Positions 46,151 to 58,320 of a stretch of 64,000 bases of DNA are shown in pieces. The notes under the pieces are model-generated. The model was not told the origin of the DNA and did no database searches. It was given only the letters and a program-made list of their open reading frames with translations. The stretch covers positions 7,998,001-8,062,000 of the forward strand of contig JALGAS010000001.1 of NCBI GenBank assembly GCA_023078685.1, given 5' to 3'. Made by a program: the position numbers and the translations under genes. Source of the DNA: Neopestalotiopsis rosae (lineage: Eukaryota; Ascomycota; Sordariomycetes; Amphisphaeriales; Sporocadaceae). The first letter of the stretch is position 1; every line of letters begins with the position of its first letter.

Positions 46151-47851
46151 TCAAATCTCTGATGACTGCACCGAAGCTTTCGGCTTTTTATCTGCCACTT
46201 GCATATCCGCCATATCGATGCCATCTCTTTCGTCAGCCCAGACGGAGTCATTCTGATTCCGCGAATTGTTGCGTTGCTTGGATGAGGATATTTTGCCGCT
46301 CGTCGAGGAGCCATGACTTTGTTTCGTGCCGGTCTGAACATAGGACTTTGATCCGCGCCGCCACCTGGATTGCACCATGGCGAGGAGAACGCGCAGCGCT
46401 GGTAGGCATGCACAGACTATACTCGCGTAGAGCTCGATCAGACTCCATGTTCCACCGTCCTTATAATCCCCTGTTGGTCAAAGTGTAAGCAAACAACTGA
46501 TACGATGATAGAGGGCAAGCTTAGGATTTGGCATCTTACAGGTGAAATTGACCGAGCTGGAAAACTCAATAAAAGTATGCATCCTGATTGCACTGATGAT
46601 TGTCACACTGGAGGAAAGTACCTTGGTCAGTCATGATACGCCAAATCTTGCTGAGGGGAGGCTCTTACAATATTCCCAAGGAGAACATGGCCATGACAGT
46701 CAGTTTCCTCGCTACCGATAGTTGCAGTGCCCAGAGCGACTTGAGTGGGAGGCCCAAGACGATGAGATCGAGAACGATATTAAGAGCGGCGCTGATCCAG
46801 GCCTGGGCATTGATATTGTTGCACCGACCCTCGGCGTTGTCATCCAGCTGCAGCCAGAAGTAGCTGACCGGTTGGCACTGGAACGCGGTGGACAGGAGAA
46901 AGGCCAGAGTGTAAGCGACGACGAGGCCGACTACAATAAAGACGGCCATTCGGAAGCGCTCCTGGGGAAAGATGCGGAGCATGAATAAGAGGATCGAGCA
47001 TTTGACTAGGCCGACGGCTGCGAAATAGAAGAGTTCTGCAATCAAATAATACTGTTGAACAAGAAGTCAGTCGCTGGGCTACCCTAGAGGTTGAAAAAAG
47101 AATCCCCCAAGAAATGATTGGCAACTTACAAATAAAGCGGCCTCAATATCAGCAATGGATAGTGTCCAGATATCCCTTCCGACTCCATGGGACGCCGCTG
47201 CTCAAGAAATTAGCTCGTCGTTTTCCAAGCAAGGGAGTGTAACCATCTTACCAACAGGTGCCAGTGCACTAGCAACAATTGTGCAGAGCATCGAAGCAGT
47301 AATGAGGAAAACATCCCATCCAAGCCCGCCGCCGCCATAGGACAAGTTGGAGGCAATGCGTACGAGATAGATGACGAAAGTGATGCTGCAACCTATGATT
47401 CCGACGAGGCCCTGATTGAAACTGTTATCTCTCACAGGCTCTTGGCACAATGTTGCTGAACCGTTTTTCGTAGCTGTTGATCGATACTTGTCAGAGTCCT
47501 TCATCTCGTCAAGGTCTTAGTCATTCAGACTCACCGAGAGCGTCTACGGTCGAGCAATTCGCAGTCACGCAGACTGTAAGCTCGCTGTTGAGCGGCGCAT
47601 CGTGGCAAAGACAGTCCACGTCTGTAAGTTCACATGCCGAGACCGGTACGAGTTTCGCTAAACACAATACCTGTTGACCTTGAATTAGAACAATGCAGCC
47701 AAAGTGACCTTATTTGTCTGTGGGAAAAACTTACGGCACATTCTGGATATGTCGCCAGGGCAAGTGAAACTGGATCAACTGTGGCGGAAGCGACGGCAAT
47801 ACAACTTGCCAGCCACAAGAAAACAACTCGCAACACCCTCATCATCATCAT
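46151..47851 (-). CDS. CFEM-domain seven-transmembrane protein (PTH11-type receptor)
   Basis: Plasma-membrane protein of 437 residues, likely a GPCR-like surface sensor of the PTH11 class. Exons, complement: 47851..47735, 47670..47535, 47473..47252, 47197..47130, 47051..46669, 46607..46540 and 46470..46151. A signal peptide is followed by a CFEM domain with all eight cysteines (C38, C42, C52, C59, C61, C73, C78, C94). Seven hydrophobic segments follow, the first around GLVGIIGCSITFVIYLVRIA, and a loop GVGRDIWTLSIADIEAALFY typical of the family. The tail is polar, Ser/Lys-rich. The ATG run at 47851-47840 gives four possible start Mets. CFEM proteins sense surfaces or bind haem; the role here is unknown. 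The end lies 94 bases from the Zn2Cys6 stop (convergent). Confidence 0.9.
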
Positions 47852-48590
47852 CTAATAATGAAACATGGAAAATAGAGCAGTACGATGTATAGCAGAACAG
47901 TCGGGTCAATAGCGACAGGATATGGACGATAAATAAAGGTGTTCAAGGCATCGATGGCCAGCTTTGTATATGATGTGATGCATTACCCAGCACACCCAGC
48001 ACACGCAAGTCGTACAAGGCACATGAGGCACACAATCCAGACAGGGTGAGTAGTATCCTCTCATCACAGATCCTAGACAGGGCCAAGGTCTGACAAAACT
48101 ACTTGGCGCATACATGCGAGAATATCACATCGAGTGCCGGCTCCGAACGGGGCGAACGTCTGTATAATCGATGACTGATGCATGACTCGGCCGATTGAAG
48201 ATTTCTATTGCGACGTCGTATTCCAGCAATAACCAGAAAGCTCTTCTATTCACTTCCTCATCGTCGTGGGGGCTTGGGGCGCTAGGGGAAGGCTTCACAA
48301 ACTTTCGTAACTTCGCAAGCCCCAGCATGGATCATCCATCACACCCCAACGGCTTTTCTCCTGACTTGACGAGGTCCCCCGGCTCTCGGCCATGTCACCA
48401 CCGAGTATGCGGAACGCAACGGTCCTGCATTGCAACTCTGCGTCCTGCCAGGAACCGGCTCCTGTCCAAGATCGCAGAATCAGGTCATTTTTGGAAGATC
48501 GTTACCTTTTCCGATCTGGCGTGCTGCGCCGTAGTTGTGCAGTCCTGCCTCATCTGCCAAAATCTTGTCCCTGCAGTCTGTGCAACGGTT

Positions 48591-48655
48591 CCTGTCAAAG
48601 CTGTCAAAGTTGTCAAAATTGTAAATGTCAAGGTTGACATTCTAGAATTGACAGG
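48591..48655. promoter_or_regulatory. Array of TGTCAA direct and inverted repeats
   Basis: TGTCAAA begins at 48593, 48602 and 48611, so units are about one helical turn apart. At 48626-48639 lies an inverted pair TGTCAAGGTTGACA, then the palindrome TTCTAGAA at 48640-48647, then TTGACAGG at 48648-48655, the exact inverse of CCTGTCAA at 48591. Such order suggests a protein-binding site; TGTCA is a core used by some homeodomain proteins, but the binder here is unknown. Confidence 0.55.
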
Positions 48656-50597
48656 ACAGTGCCTAACGATATGAAGTATGTCCAGTGTTGTTTTTCCGGG
48701 CAGAGCCAAAAAAGGAAAAAAAGAAAAAAAAAATGTGCAAAACCACAGATCTACGAAAAGAACCTCAGAAATCCTGCGGAATCGTTCCGACAATGTCTTT
48801 GCCAAAGAAATACCGTACTTATTGCATCTGGAACATGGCAGGGTTATCTTCGGGACATGAACCCGAAGGTGCCCAGGCTACAATCCTGATTGACTAGACC
48901 GCTATACTCTTTGCGCAGTCATGAAGGCATGCCCATGGGGGAATTTGTCCTTGGGCATCAGCTAGAGTCTGGGCGAAAGAAAACGGTAATGGGGCACTGG
49001 AACGCCGTTGGCCCTTGAAAATCTCCCGTGATCTGAGGGGTGATCTGAGGTGGATATTCAAACCTAAAAAAGAGTGGTGCAATGCTGGCTATGGAGTACG
49101 GCAGATGCGTTGTTGAATACATGCATCATACCCTGTCAAAGCCTGCCCAGATTTCAGGAGATGTCTACACAGTATTAACCATTCATGAACGAACTCGCTG
49201 TCGTATACTCTATACAGTCTAGAAATACTCGTCACCGTGTTGACATACGGTACACAAGACTAATAGCAGGTAGGTATTCTACGGCCCTGGCCTATGTCCA
49301 GACTTGGCGGCTTGCCGACTTTAGCGGCCCGGGCCAATTACTAGGGACTTTACTTACCCAGTGTCGAGGCCGCTGTAGCGCGAAGGAGTTAGTTTTGCGG
49401 TCGTTGCTTGGCCATAGGGATGCTGAAATTACCGTCACACTCTCAGCAATTTGCACAGCCAGGGCGTCCTGGTATTTGGATGAACTTGGCACTGACTTGC
49501 CGACCTTAACCTGGATTCTGCGACTGCTAGGTAAGTCATGTCAGGCAAGAGAGCTTCTGTGGCTGCAGTAATATATTACGAAGTGCGCGTGCCTCCCATA
49601 GCAACAAATCGCAGAGCACTCCGATATGTATTGCCGACTGTGTAACCCATTAAACACAACCTCACCAACGGCCCGGCCCTTGGCTAGAAGGGCACCACTG
49701 GCACTTATCTAGCCCCTGGGCCTCTGAATGGCTGCTGCGCCTAAAAGACGAGACCCTAGCACCGGGGAACCGAGCCCGTCATGGTTCGTGGCTAACTGAA
49801 CTGGGGGGCTCCGATGCCGATCGCACAACCTCACCATCCCCAACGAATAAAGCAAGAAGCGCAGCAGCCGGCGAGAGCCAAGATTACTGTGGGCATTGTT
49901 CCTTGTGGATTCGATTTTCAATCTTCAAAGGAGCATAAAGTCTTGAAGTTCGACATTCTGCGTCATGCCCCTGATAGATGCTGCCGGGGCAGACATCAAG
50001 TGGAAAAGGTATAGCAATGCCATGGTGCCGCTCCTTCTACAGGGGCATTTCTATGGGAAATACCATACGTAGGTACAGAGCTCTGGACTGTGAGTGGTCT
50101 GGTGCCCTTCTGCAGCCCATAGCCTGCTCAGATCAATGATTGCCACACTTCAACTCCGACAGCGTATTTGAGAACGGAATGTCAAGCGAAATTGCACAAG
50201 ACAATTGGTCAAACATGCTCATCGGTCCGCTAATTAAGACCTCTCTTTGAGGCGAGCAAACTGGAGAAGTCTGCCAAAGCCTCAGGCCGGGGTTCGATGG
50301 GTGACGACTTTAGACATGCTCATCCCAGCGACATGAGAGAAGCCATTGCCAACTCAATATCATGTTAGAAAAATAAGTACCTATGTTCCCTCCCAGAAGT
50401 CGTTCGTCTAGTAGACTAGGGAATATAGTACCTGGCCGGCTCTGGGTCTGGCGCATCACTTTCAGGTACGGCGTTCTACCTGAGAAATGGAACTAAAAGT
50501 CGCCTAGTACACCAGACCAGTGGCTCTGGAAGTATGCTTAAAGATAAATGCCGGTCAATGAAGTGTATGCCACAAGTTCATGCTGCACCACTATGGT

Positions 50598-50614
50598 CTG
50601 TCAAAATTTGACAG
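50598..50614. promoter_or_regulatory. TGTCAAA palindrome upstream of the GMC oxidoreductase gene
   Basis: CTGTCAAAATTTGACAG is a perfect inverted repeat around one central base. It lies about 300 bases before the GMC start at 50916 and carries the same half-site as the array at 48591. Confidence 0.5.
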
Positions 50615-50915
50615 CTCGTAGGCTTTAGTCATTCCCCCCCTTCGCTCCCTGCTCTCATCTGGGCGGACCCATTCCTATATGGGACCCTCAGATCATCCAT
50701 GGTGGGCAAGAGGAACCCGAGTATGCATACTCCTCACCACTTTAGGACATGATCGTCACAAACCTCGAGGTGCAATTTGCGAACCAATACGATACCGTCC
50801 ATATTTGAAAGCTCTTATCTTGATTTTTCGCGTCCCCGTGGATCTTCTAGCCTTCTTCTTACTCAGCTCAATTCCAATGTTTGTCTAATTGACGAGCCGA
50901 GCCAAAGATTTCAAG

Positions 50916-53261
50916 ATGAAGTCCGTTGCCTTTGCGGCGCTCATCAGCGCTTGCAGCTATGTGGGAAGTACGAGGTAAGCTCGAAAAGATGAAGAAGAGC
51001 AGGAAATCTTCCAAGCCTTATCGTGTGCATGAGCTAATGGCTTGAAGCGCCGATGCGGCCGTTGACATCACGGTTCCCCGTGACATGCCGTCAAATTCGT
51101 ACCCTCCGACTGGACCTCAACTCACACCAGGCCCTCCTCCAAATGAGACGTACGAATATATCGTTGTGGGCTCCGGAGCTGGCGGCTCTCCAGTGGCGGC
51201 TCGACTGGCTTTGGCCGGTCACAGTGTGCTGCTCATTGATGCTGGCGCCGACCACGGCCACATGCGCGAAGTCGAGGTGCCAGCCTTGAGTATCTGGGCC
51301 TCGGAAAGAAGCGATCTCAGCTGGGCATTCTTCACTCACCATTACGAAGAAGAGGAGCAGGCGGTTAGGGATCGAAAGATGACCTACCGCACAGAGAGTG
51401 GTGAATACTATAGTGGTACCAACCCACCTGATGGTGCCGAGCTACTTGGTAAGTATTTACAGTATGGCGCAGTTTACATCAAGTTGTATACTCGAATGTG
51501 CCTACAATAGGGTATATGCTGACACACTTCTGCTAGGCAACTACTATCCCCGTGTCGGCGGTCTGGGTGGATGCACTGAGCACAATGCCATGCTCGCCAT
51601 CTTACCAGCCAACAACGACTGGGACTACATCAAGAACCTCACTGGCGATAGTAACTGGGATGCACAGAAGATGAGAAACTATTATAAGAAACTAGAAAAC
51701 AACCAGTACATTCTTCCAAACGACCCCACTGCTCATGGGGTCGGTGGATGGCTTAGCACGCAGCTTACGCCCATTATCTTGGTAGCACAGGACTTGAAGA
51801 TCATCTCCCTTGTGGTGGCCGCCGCTTCCACGATTGGTATCAACACAGATGACCTAGTGGGCAAGGTGTCAGACTTGCTTGATGGTTTGCTGGGAGCTAT
51901 TTTACCTGGCAGCCCATCACTTCTTGGTCTGGTCGAGGGCCTTGGAAAAGTGAGTATACTGACACATGGAATTAATTCTCACTTCTTTTGCTAAGCTTAT
52001 CTCTCCTTAGTTGCTCCTCAACGACATTAACAATGACTCACCTACAAGGGACAGCGATACTGCTCTCGCCCAGATCCCTCTCGCCATGCACTCTCCCGAC
52101 TACCGCCGTTCTTCCCCTCGCGACTGGGTCTATGATATCGCAACTGCGACGAACTCTGACGGCTCCAAGAAGTACAAGTTGGATATCGCCCTCAACACCC
52201 TGGTATCAAAGGTCACCTTTGACAATGCAACTTCCAGTGGCAAGCCAAAGGCCAACGGTGTTGAGTACTTGTACGGAGAGTCTCTGTACAGAGCTGACCC
52301 TAGGTCTGACCTGAACGCAGACGGTGGTGTCGCCGGCAGTGTTTCTGCAACCCGCGAGGTCATCGTATCTGGCGGTACCTTCAACACGCCGCAAATTCTT
52401 AAGCTCTCTGGCATTGGTCCTGCCGATGAGCTGGCTCGCTTCGGCATCCCCGTCGTCAAGGATCTACCGGGCGTCGGTACCAACCTCCAAGACCGCTACG
52501 AGCTTGGCGTTTCTGGTGAAGCGCCCTCCAACTTTTCCATCCTGAGCGGGTGCACGTTTCTCGAGGGCGAGGAGGACCCTTGTTACGACAAGTGGGTAGA
52601 CGGCGTCGGCGCCCTCAAGGGCTCATACACCACCGGCGGTATCGCCCTGGGTCTCTTTACGCGCTCGTCCGTGGCCGAGGCCGATCACGACCTCTGGGTC
52701 GGCGGCATTCCCGGCCTGTTCCAGGGCTACTTCCCCGGCTACTCCAAGACGGTTATCGGCGAGAAGAACCACTGGACCTGGCTGGTGCTCAAGGCGCACT
52801 CGCGCAACAATGCCGGCACGGTCAACCTAACGTCGACCAACCCGCGCGACACCCCCAAGATCACCTTCAACAGCTTCTACGAGGGCGCCGAGGGCGCCGA
52901 AAAGGATATCGAGGCCGTGCTCGAGGGCATGCGCTTTGGTATTCAGGCATTCGACAACCTCATCCCGCTCGACGGCGAGTTTGAGCGGATCTGGCCGCCA
53001 CCTGAGGTCAGCTCCGATGACGACTTGAGGCAGTGGATCCAGGACGAGTCTTGGGGACACCACGCCTCGTGCTCGGCGCCGATTGGAGCAGACGATGATC
53101 CGATGGCTGTCCTGGACGGACAGTTCCGTGTCCGCGGCGTCGATGGTCTTCGTGTTGTTGATGCCTCCTCGACCCCCAAGATTATTGGCACGTTTCCCGT
53201 CTTGGGATTTTACATGATGGCTGAAAAGGCAGCAGATGACATCTTGGCGGACGCCACATAG
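50916..53261 (+). CDS. Secreted GMC-family FAD oxidoreductase
   Basis: FAD-dependent glucose-methanol-choline family oxidase or dehydrogenase of 707 residues, exons 50916..50974, 51048..51448, 51537..51949 and 52011..53261. A signal peptide begins MKSVAFAALISACSYVGSTS. The FAD dinucleotide motif is G61-S-G-A-G-G66, followed by VLLIDAGA. The second GMC signature is seen in EVIVSGGTFNTPQILKLSGI. The catalytic His is in WGHHASC (H641/H642). The position of the usual second His/Asn is F686 (PKIIGTFPVLGFY). A hydrophobic insertion of about 80 residues at about 210-290 makes the protein longer than the usual 580-620. The substrate cannot be told; aryl-alcohol, sugar or polyol are all possible. Confidence 0.9.
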
Positions 53262-53898
53262 ATGTTGTTACCATATATCTTTTATGGTTCTATCATACAT
53301 CCATCTTTGTACATACTATTCGTAATAATTAATCACTGACCCATCGAACTTTGGTTCCTACTTACAGCCTAATTTGAAATGCTTACATGGAGTTTTAGAA
53401 CTATGATAGATCATCCAGCCAAGTACGCTCTGTGCATGCCTTACCCCGGCCGACCGCTCCGTCTCCTCTCAGCATCCCGTCGTAGCTCCAGGGTTCTTCA
53501 AGAGCCAAGACGGCGCTTATGGTCACACCACAGGTAACTCCAACATTCCATCAATAATCTCTCTCCCCAGACTTTCCCCGCTTTCCATGCGCCGCTTGTC
53601 AGCATACATCCGGGGACTTTGGGGTAATGCATAACCAATGGCGATGCTGTCCAAGGCCTTGGCTCGACGAGCCTTGTCAATGCCCAGAATCTGCACTGCA
53701 CTGGTGTTTTTGGTATGCATATCGGTTATCTTGGGTGATGTAAATGTTCGTATAGAAATATCATGCCTCTCTACATGCTGCTAGTCGTGTCAGGCTTCCT
53801 TCGTCTATCAGTCGTCCCAAGTGCGATTTTGATGACGATAAAGTCTTCTTGGTTTTGACATACAAACTGACTACAGGCCCCGTATTGGTGGTGACATT
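53262..53898. other. Intergenic region
   Basis: A 637-base spacer between two plus-strand genes. Short minus-strand ORFs at 53498-53720 have no recognisable content. It should hold the GMC 3' end and the promoter of the sugar carrier. Confidence 0.4.
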
Positions 53899-55969
53899 AT
53901 GGCAATCATAGGCCACAAGGAAGAGTTGGGAGACCCTCGGGTCTCCAACATTGCGCGCGAGGATACCAAGAAGTGGTATCAAAAGCCCAACCTGCGATCT
54001 CTCTACCTCATCTTGGTGCCGTGCGGACTTGGCGTTGAGTGGACATCTGGCTTTGACTCGTCCATGATGAACAGTCTCCAGGCCGTTCCATCGTGGGTCG
54101 AATGTAAGTTTACATGACTGGCTCAACTTATCCCATTTCGGCAACATGATGCTGACTTTATCTTCCTCGCATCTTTAGATTTTGGTAATCCGACCAGTGA
54201 TCGGCTCGGGCTATTGAATGCCATGTATTCTTTAGGTGGACTCATGGCCGTTCCATTTGTTCCCAGTATGTCGCAGCTCCTCGGCAGACGCTGGACCATT
54301 GCCTTGGGCTCTTTGATCATGTTCCTCGGAGCCGGGCTGCAGGCTGGCGCGCGCAATCAAGACATGTTTCTCGCCTCGCGTTGGGTCCTGGGCTTTGGGA
54401 TCCCCTTTGCCATTGTCAATGCGTCGTCGCTTATTGGCGAGCTGTCGTACGAGCGCGAGCGGCCCGTCATGACTTCGCTGTTCAACGCGTCGTGGTTCGT
54501 GGGCGCCATTGTGGCTGCGGGCACCACGTACGGCACTTTTCAAATGGACAGCACCTGGTCGTGGCGCCTGCCATCGCTCCTACAGCTCGTGCCCAGCATG
54601 TGCCAGGTGTGCTTTTTGCCCTTTTGCCCGGAGAGCCCGCGCTGGCTGGTCTCACAGGACCGCGCCGACGAGGCGTTTGCGATACTGGCGAAGTATCATA
54701 GTGAGGGCGACCATGGTGAAGAGTTTGTACGTCTCGAGTTTGCGCAGATCCAGAGTACCCTGGCTTTAGAAAAGGAGGCAAGCAAAGGGTTTGTCTGGGC
54801 CAATGTCTATCGTGATGCCCCCATGAGACGACGATTCTGTACGTTTTCTGTTCTCTGCATCTTACTGTTTGTACAACTTGTTTTTTGACGCGTGATGGAA
54901 TCGGATCAGAACGCGCAGCTAGCTAACATGGTGCCACAAATAGTGCTCGCCATCACTATTGGCATTTTTGCCCAATGGAGCGGTAATGGGCTTCTGTCTT
55001 TCTACATGAAAAAGATCTTGAACCTTGTCGGTATTCAGGATAACTTGACGGTACAAAAAATCATCTTGAGTAAGAGCTGCTGGGATCTCATTGTCGGAGT
55101 TCCAATCGCCATTCTAGTTCCACGCCTAAGGCGCAGGGTCGCGTTTTTGACGTGTACAATTGGAACAGCGTGTGTCTATGTGAGTTATATGATGCATGAC
55201 TTGAATGCCCATTCGGTCGCATTGAAATCATCTTGGTACCCTAGTCTCTTTGAGATATCTCGACAAGAGTCAAGGCGTGCATATAAGATTTTTGTTTAGG
55301 GGATTCGGCTCATTACTGACAAGCATGTAGACCGTCTGGACAATTGCCTCAGCACGTTACGCAATACATAATACAGCTTCAGCCGGTATTGCCGTGCTTG
55401 TTTTCATCTTTTTCTATACGCCGTAAGTGACAGACCCGTTTCAACTTGGGCAGACTGACCGATCCTCCAGATTCTATAATATCGGTTGGAATGCCCTGGC
55501 GTACACCTATCTGGTGGAATTATTCCCATATAGCCAACGAGCTCAAGGAATTGCGGTGGAACAGCTCGCAGTCCGCATAGCTGTCTTCTTCAACACTTAT
55601 GTGAATCCTATTGCGCTCGATGCAATTGGTTGGCGCTATTATATTGTCTACTGCGTGTGGATTCTCTTTGAAATTGCCACCGTCTATTTTCTGTTTCCAG
55701 AAACAAAGGTAAGCTTGATCTCGTTCTTGTTGAATGAGTATAGCGTACAAATGATAACCTACGATTTGCGCACTGGGCTGACGATATTTGTGATAATATA
55801 GGGCCGGTCACTCGAGGAATTGGCATTCATGTTCGAAGGAAAGGAGGTACAGGCGAAGCAGAACCAGGGCGTGGATAAGCAGTTGGAGCTCGCACCAGCA
55901 ATTGGACTCGAGTCAATCAATCGTCGCGATTCTGGGTTGGGCGAGGGCGAGACCCGGAGCAGAGCTTGA
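53899..55969 (+). CDS. MFS sugar transporter (lactose permease / hexose transporter-like)
   Basis: Proton-coupled sugar carrier of the plasma membrane, 532 residues. Exons 53899..54103, 54179..54838, 54944..55179, 55331..55422, 55471..55708 and 55802..55969. Family marks are LLGRRWTI after segment 2, PESPRWLVSQDRADEAFAIL after segment 6, and PETK|GRSLEELAFMFEG after segment 12, the last split by an intron. QWSGNGLLSFYMKK follows the central loop, as in Lac12-like carriers. For the third exon I chose the acceptor at 54943 because a CTAAC branch site lies 19 bases before it and the result reads RRRFLLAITIGIFAQW. It follows the GMC oxidase on the same strand. Substrate unknown; mono- or disaccharide likely. 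Confidence 0.9.
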
Positions 55970-56286
55970 CTTGAGACTCCCCAGTATTCATAAAGGATGA
56001 GGTGTCTGGTGAGGCTTATTTGGGCATCTGAATTATACAAGAGATGCAAGGAGCAGATGCTAAGTTTCGTTGCGACATAAGTGTTTCGCTCCCGGCGAGT
56101 GGCCTGTAAATTAGTGGACGGATTTTGTCGGGCTTTAGTAGGAGTTAACGCTGGGTGCGGGTACTTGCAGAGGGACAGCGGCGACCGCGGCGTCCGCGGG
56201 TCCCAATCAATAGCATGTCACCATATCCAATAGATGTTTGCTTCATGGACCGTGCCAGCAGAGATATGACTAAATCATGTCTGGAC
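55970..56286. other. Intergenic region between convergent genes
   Basis: A 317-base spacer between the sugar carrier and the HET gene on the other strand. I see nothing in it beyond likely 3' untranslated sequence. Confidence 0.35.
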
Positions 56287-58320
56287 CTATACTATTGCAA
56301 TCGTCTTGTACTCGCAACTATCCCTCCATGCCTGGAAGCCTTGCGTGCCTCCTGTCTTGATGTAAGCGTCACCCAATCCAAACCGCCCAACTCGTCGAAA
56401 GTTCGAATCCTGTGCGACAAGAAGCAGCCCTTTTTCACTTGTCAGGAAAACACAGATAAAAGTTTCAGGTTCCTCCGCTGTATCAAAGTGAGCATGACAA
56501 AGGTCTTGAGTCCCATCCGCAATTGACAATATAAACTGGCCTTTGAACATAGACTTTCCTCGGAACCACAGCTTGGCCGAAACAGAGGCCACACCAACCA
56601 GAGCCTCTAGGATAACCTTTCCCTCGAGGCATGGCCCGTAGGGATTGATCCCTTCTGGTGTGACCCACGCTTCTACCACTCTCGTTTCCTTGGTTGTAGC
56701 TTCGATATGACTTATGTCCTTGATCCAAAGTACCTGACCGTCGAATGCCGCCCAACTCCACGAAGGCGCACGATAATGACTTGACCTGCCTAGTGGCCTC
56801 CCATTTCTAGCACTCCAGGTGAGGCCGCGGATGAGGTCTACACTCCAAATCCCGGCAAGGTACTCTCCTCCTATGAGCTTATGTGCCTCTTCTGCGAGCG
56901 CTGAAAGGGCGTACAGCCGATCTTTGCCAACGGTGTATAGCCTGCCGGTGTAGTGCATGCCAACCGTCTTGTATCATCCAGATAAAGACACTTTGCGTGC
57001 TTCCACCAAGTCGAGGGAACTTGTAGCTGTGTAGAGATCTGGACGGATGTTATTGCACAAGCCGGGACCTACAAGCGAAATTGAAGCTGATATTCCATTC
57101 TCAGAATTTTCAGAATGAGAAAGTGTTTGGCATGCCACAATCACCTGATGACTACTATAGGCTACGAGACGCGTAGAAAGAGCTGTCTCTTGGAAGATCC
57201 ATGCCCTCCTGACTGTTGGCCCCTGGGTCGCGTTCCCCCACGCTGGCATGACTGGTCTTGCGTAGACATAGACTTGTGTGCCATCAATATCATGTCTCAG
57301 GGCCATTTTGACAAACGGAGTTGTTATCCTTCCGTCCAGGAAGCGTTCCTCGACAGTGGCCGACCATGTTGGCTGGATGGTCAAGAAAGCATTCTGGTAG
57401 ATGCGGTTCATCTTGAGCAACTCAACTTGCTTAAACCTGTCATCGTCTTGAATAATACACAATGCATCGATCCAAAGGTATCGATGGCCCAGCTCTCGAG
57501 TAACATATATGGCGTCTTTGATCGCCTCAGGCAGAGAGCTAGTTGTCAACTTATCCTGGAATGGACGCAGGGTTTTGGTCGTTAACATAACTCTCTGAGG
57601 TCCACCCCAACAGTAACTCATTGCAAGGTAGTTTCCCTTGCACGTATCACCGTTTCGTACAAGTCTTACATGATCTTGATTGTGACATAAACCGACATCG
57701 ACCAAGAATGTTGGTAACTCAACATGTGTATTCTCAGAGCATTGTTTGTGATTGTTCAAACATTCCTGCACTGCGCCTCGGATGAATTCATAGGTCTGAT
57801 GCGAGTTGTGCGAAGAGGCGAGTCCTTTTCTAGTGATGGCCCTTTGGCTTTTCTCTCCTGTCATCATAGGCTTTGTCAACCTCATATTGGGAATGCAAAT
57901 GATTGTAAGTTGCACGGCGTCTAGGACTGCGACAAACTTACCTCGCTTGGTGAAGAGTTCCAGCATGCTTCCGGCTTCGCGGTGGATGTCTGGGCTCAGA
58001 TGTATGCGGTCCCAATTTGCACTGCCCTGATATCCCAATATGACTGAAATTTTGTCAGGCTCTTCGGCCATTATCTTTTCAGTACTGCCGAGTCCGTGCA
58101 AGCTTTCCCAGATCATAGAACACAAGTCACATTGGGCGGCAGCTGCTGAGGCGTGGAGTTGCTCATAAGTGTGGTGTGTGAAAACACCATGGTGGTTTTC
58201 GTGCAGATCCTCGAGCGGCGGGATGCTCTTGCACATCGTGCATAGTGACATTAGGGATACCCACAGAAGCGACGAGGGCTGACTGACGTAGTTACAGTCT
58301 CTATCGTGATCGATAGGCAA
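56287..58320 (-). pseudogene. HET-domain (heterokaryon incompatibility) gene interrupted by one in-frame TGA
   Basis: HET proteins trigger cell death when unlike fungal strains fuse. One reading frame of 678 codons spans the region but codon 449 (56976-56974) is TGA. Upstream lie a Cys-containing N-terminus and the HET core: GNYLAMSYCWGGPQRVMLTT, then HRYLWIDALCIIQDD, MNRIYQNAFLTI, and RAWIFQETALSTRLVAY. Downstream of the stop the frame continues as YKTVGMHYTGRLYTVGKDRL and LAGIWSVDLIRGL, which is the normal C-terminal half of such proteins. The family usually has Trp where the stop lies, so TGG to TGA is the likely change. The only GT-AG pair that skips the stop in frame would be 24 bases, too short for an intron. 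Truncated protein, pseudogene, or sequencing error are all possible. Confidence 0.8.

Larger units (their letters stand above)
47852..50915. other. Long divergent intergenic region with clustered TGTCAA elements
   Basis: About 3.1 kb between the CFEM receptor and the GMC oxidoreductase, which are transcribed apart. It holds an array of TGTCAA repeats at 48591-48655, another copy at 49132-49141 and a 17-base near-perfect palindrome at 50598-50614 (listed separately). An A-rich tract lies around 48709-48732. I see no gene. Confidence 0.5.

Noticed and set aside
48485..48805. Small ORFs over the TGTCAA array, one giving a Cys-rich SCQSCQSCQNC peptide
   Set aside because: The Cys pattern is simply the translation of the 9-10 base nucleotide repeat; there is no start context, exon chain or family.
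53498..53720. Overlapping minus-strand ORFs of 65-67 codons
   Set aside because: No conserved-looking content and no exon partners.
56401..56425. tRNA-like GTTCGAATCC string
   Set aside because: It lies inside the C-terminal coding part of the HET gene and is explained by that reading frame.
56974..56997. 24-base GT-AG segment that would skip the TGA in the HET gene
   Set aside because: It keeps frame but is far below any plausible fungal intron length and has no branch site.
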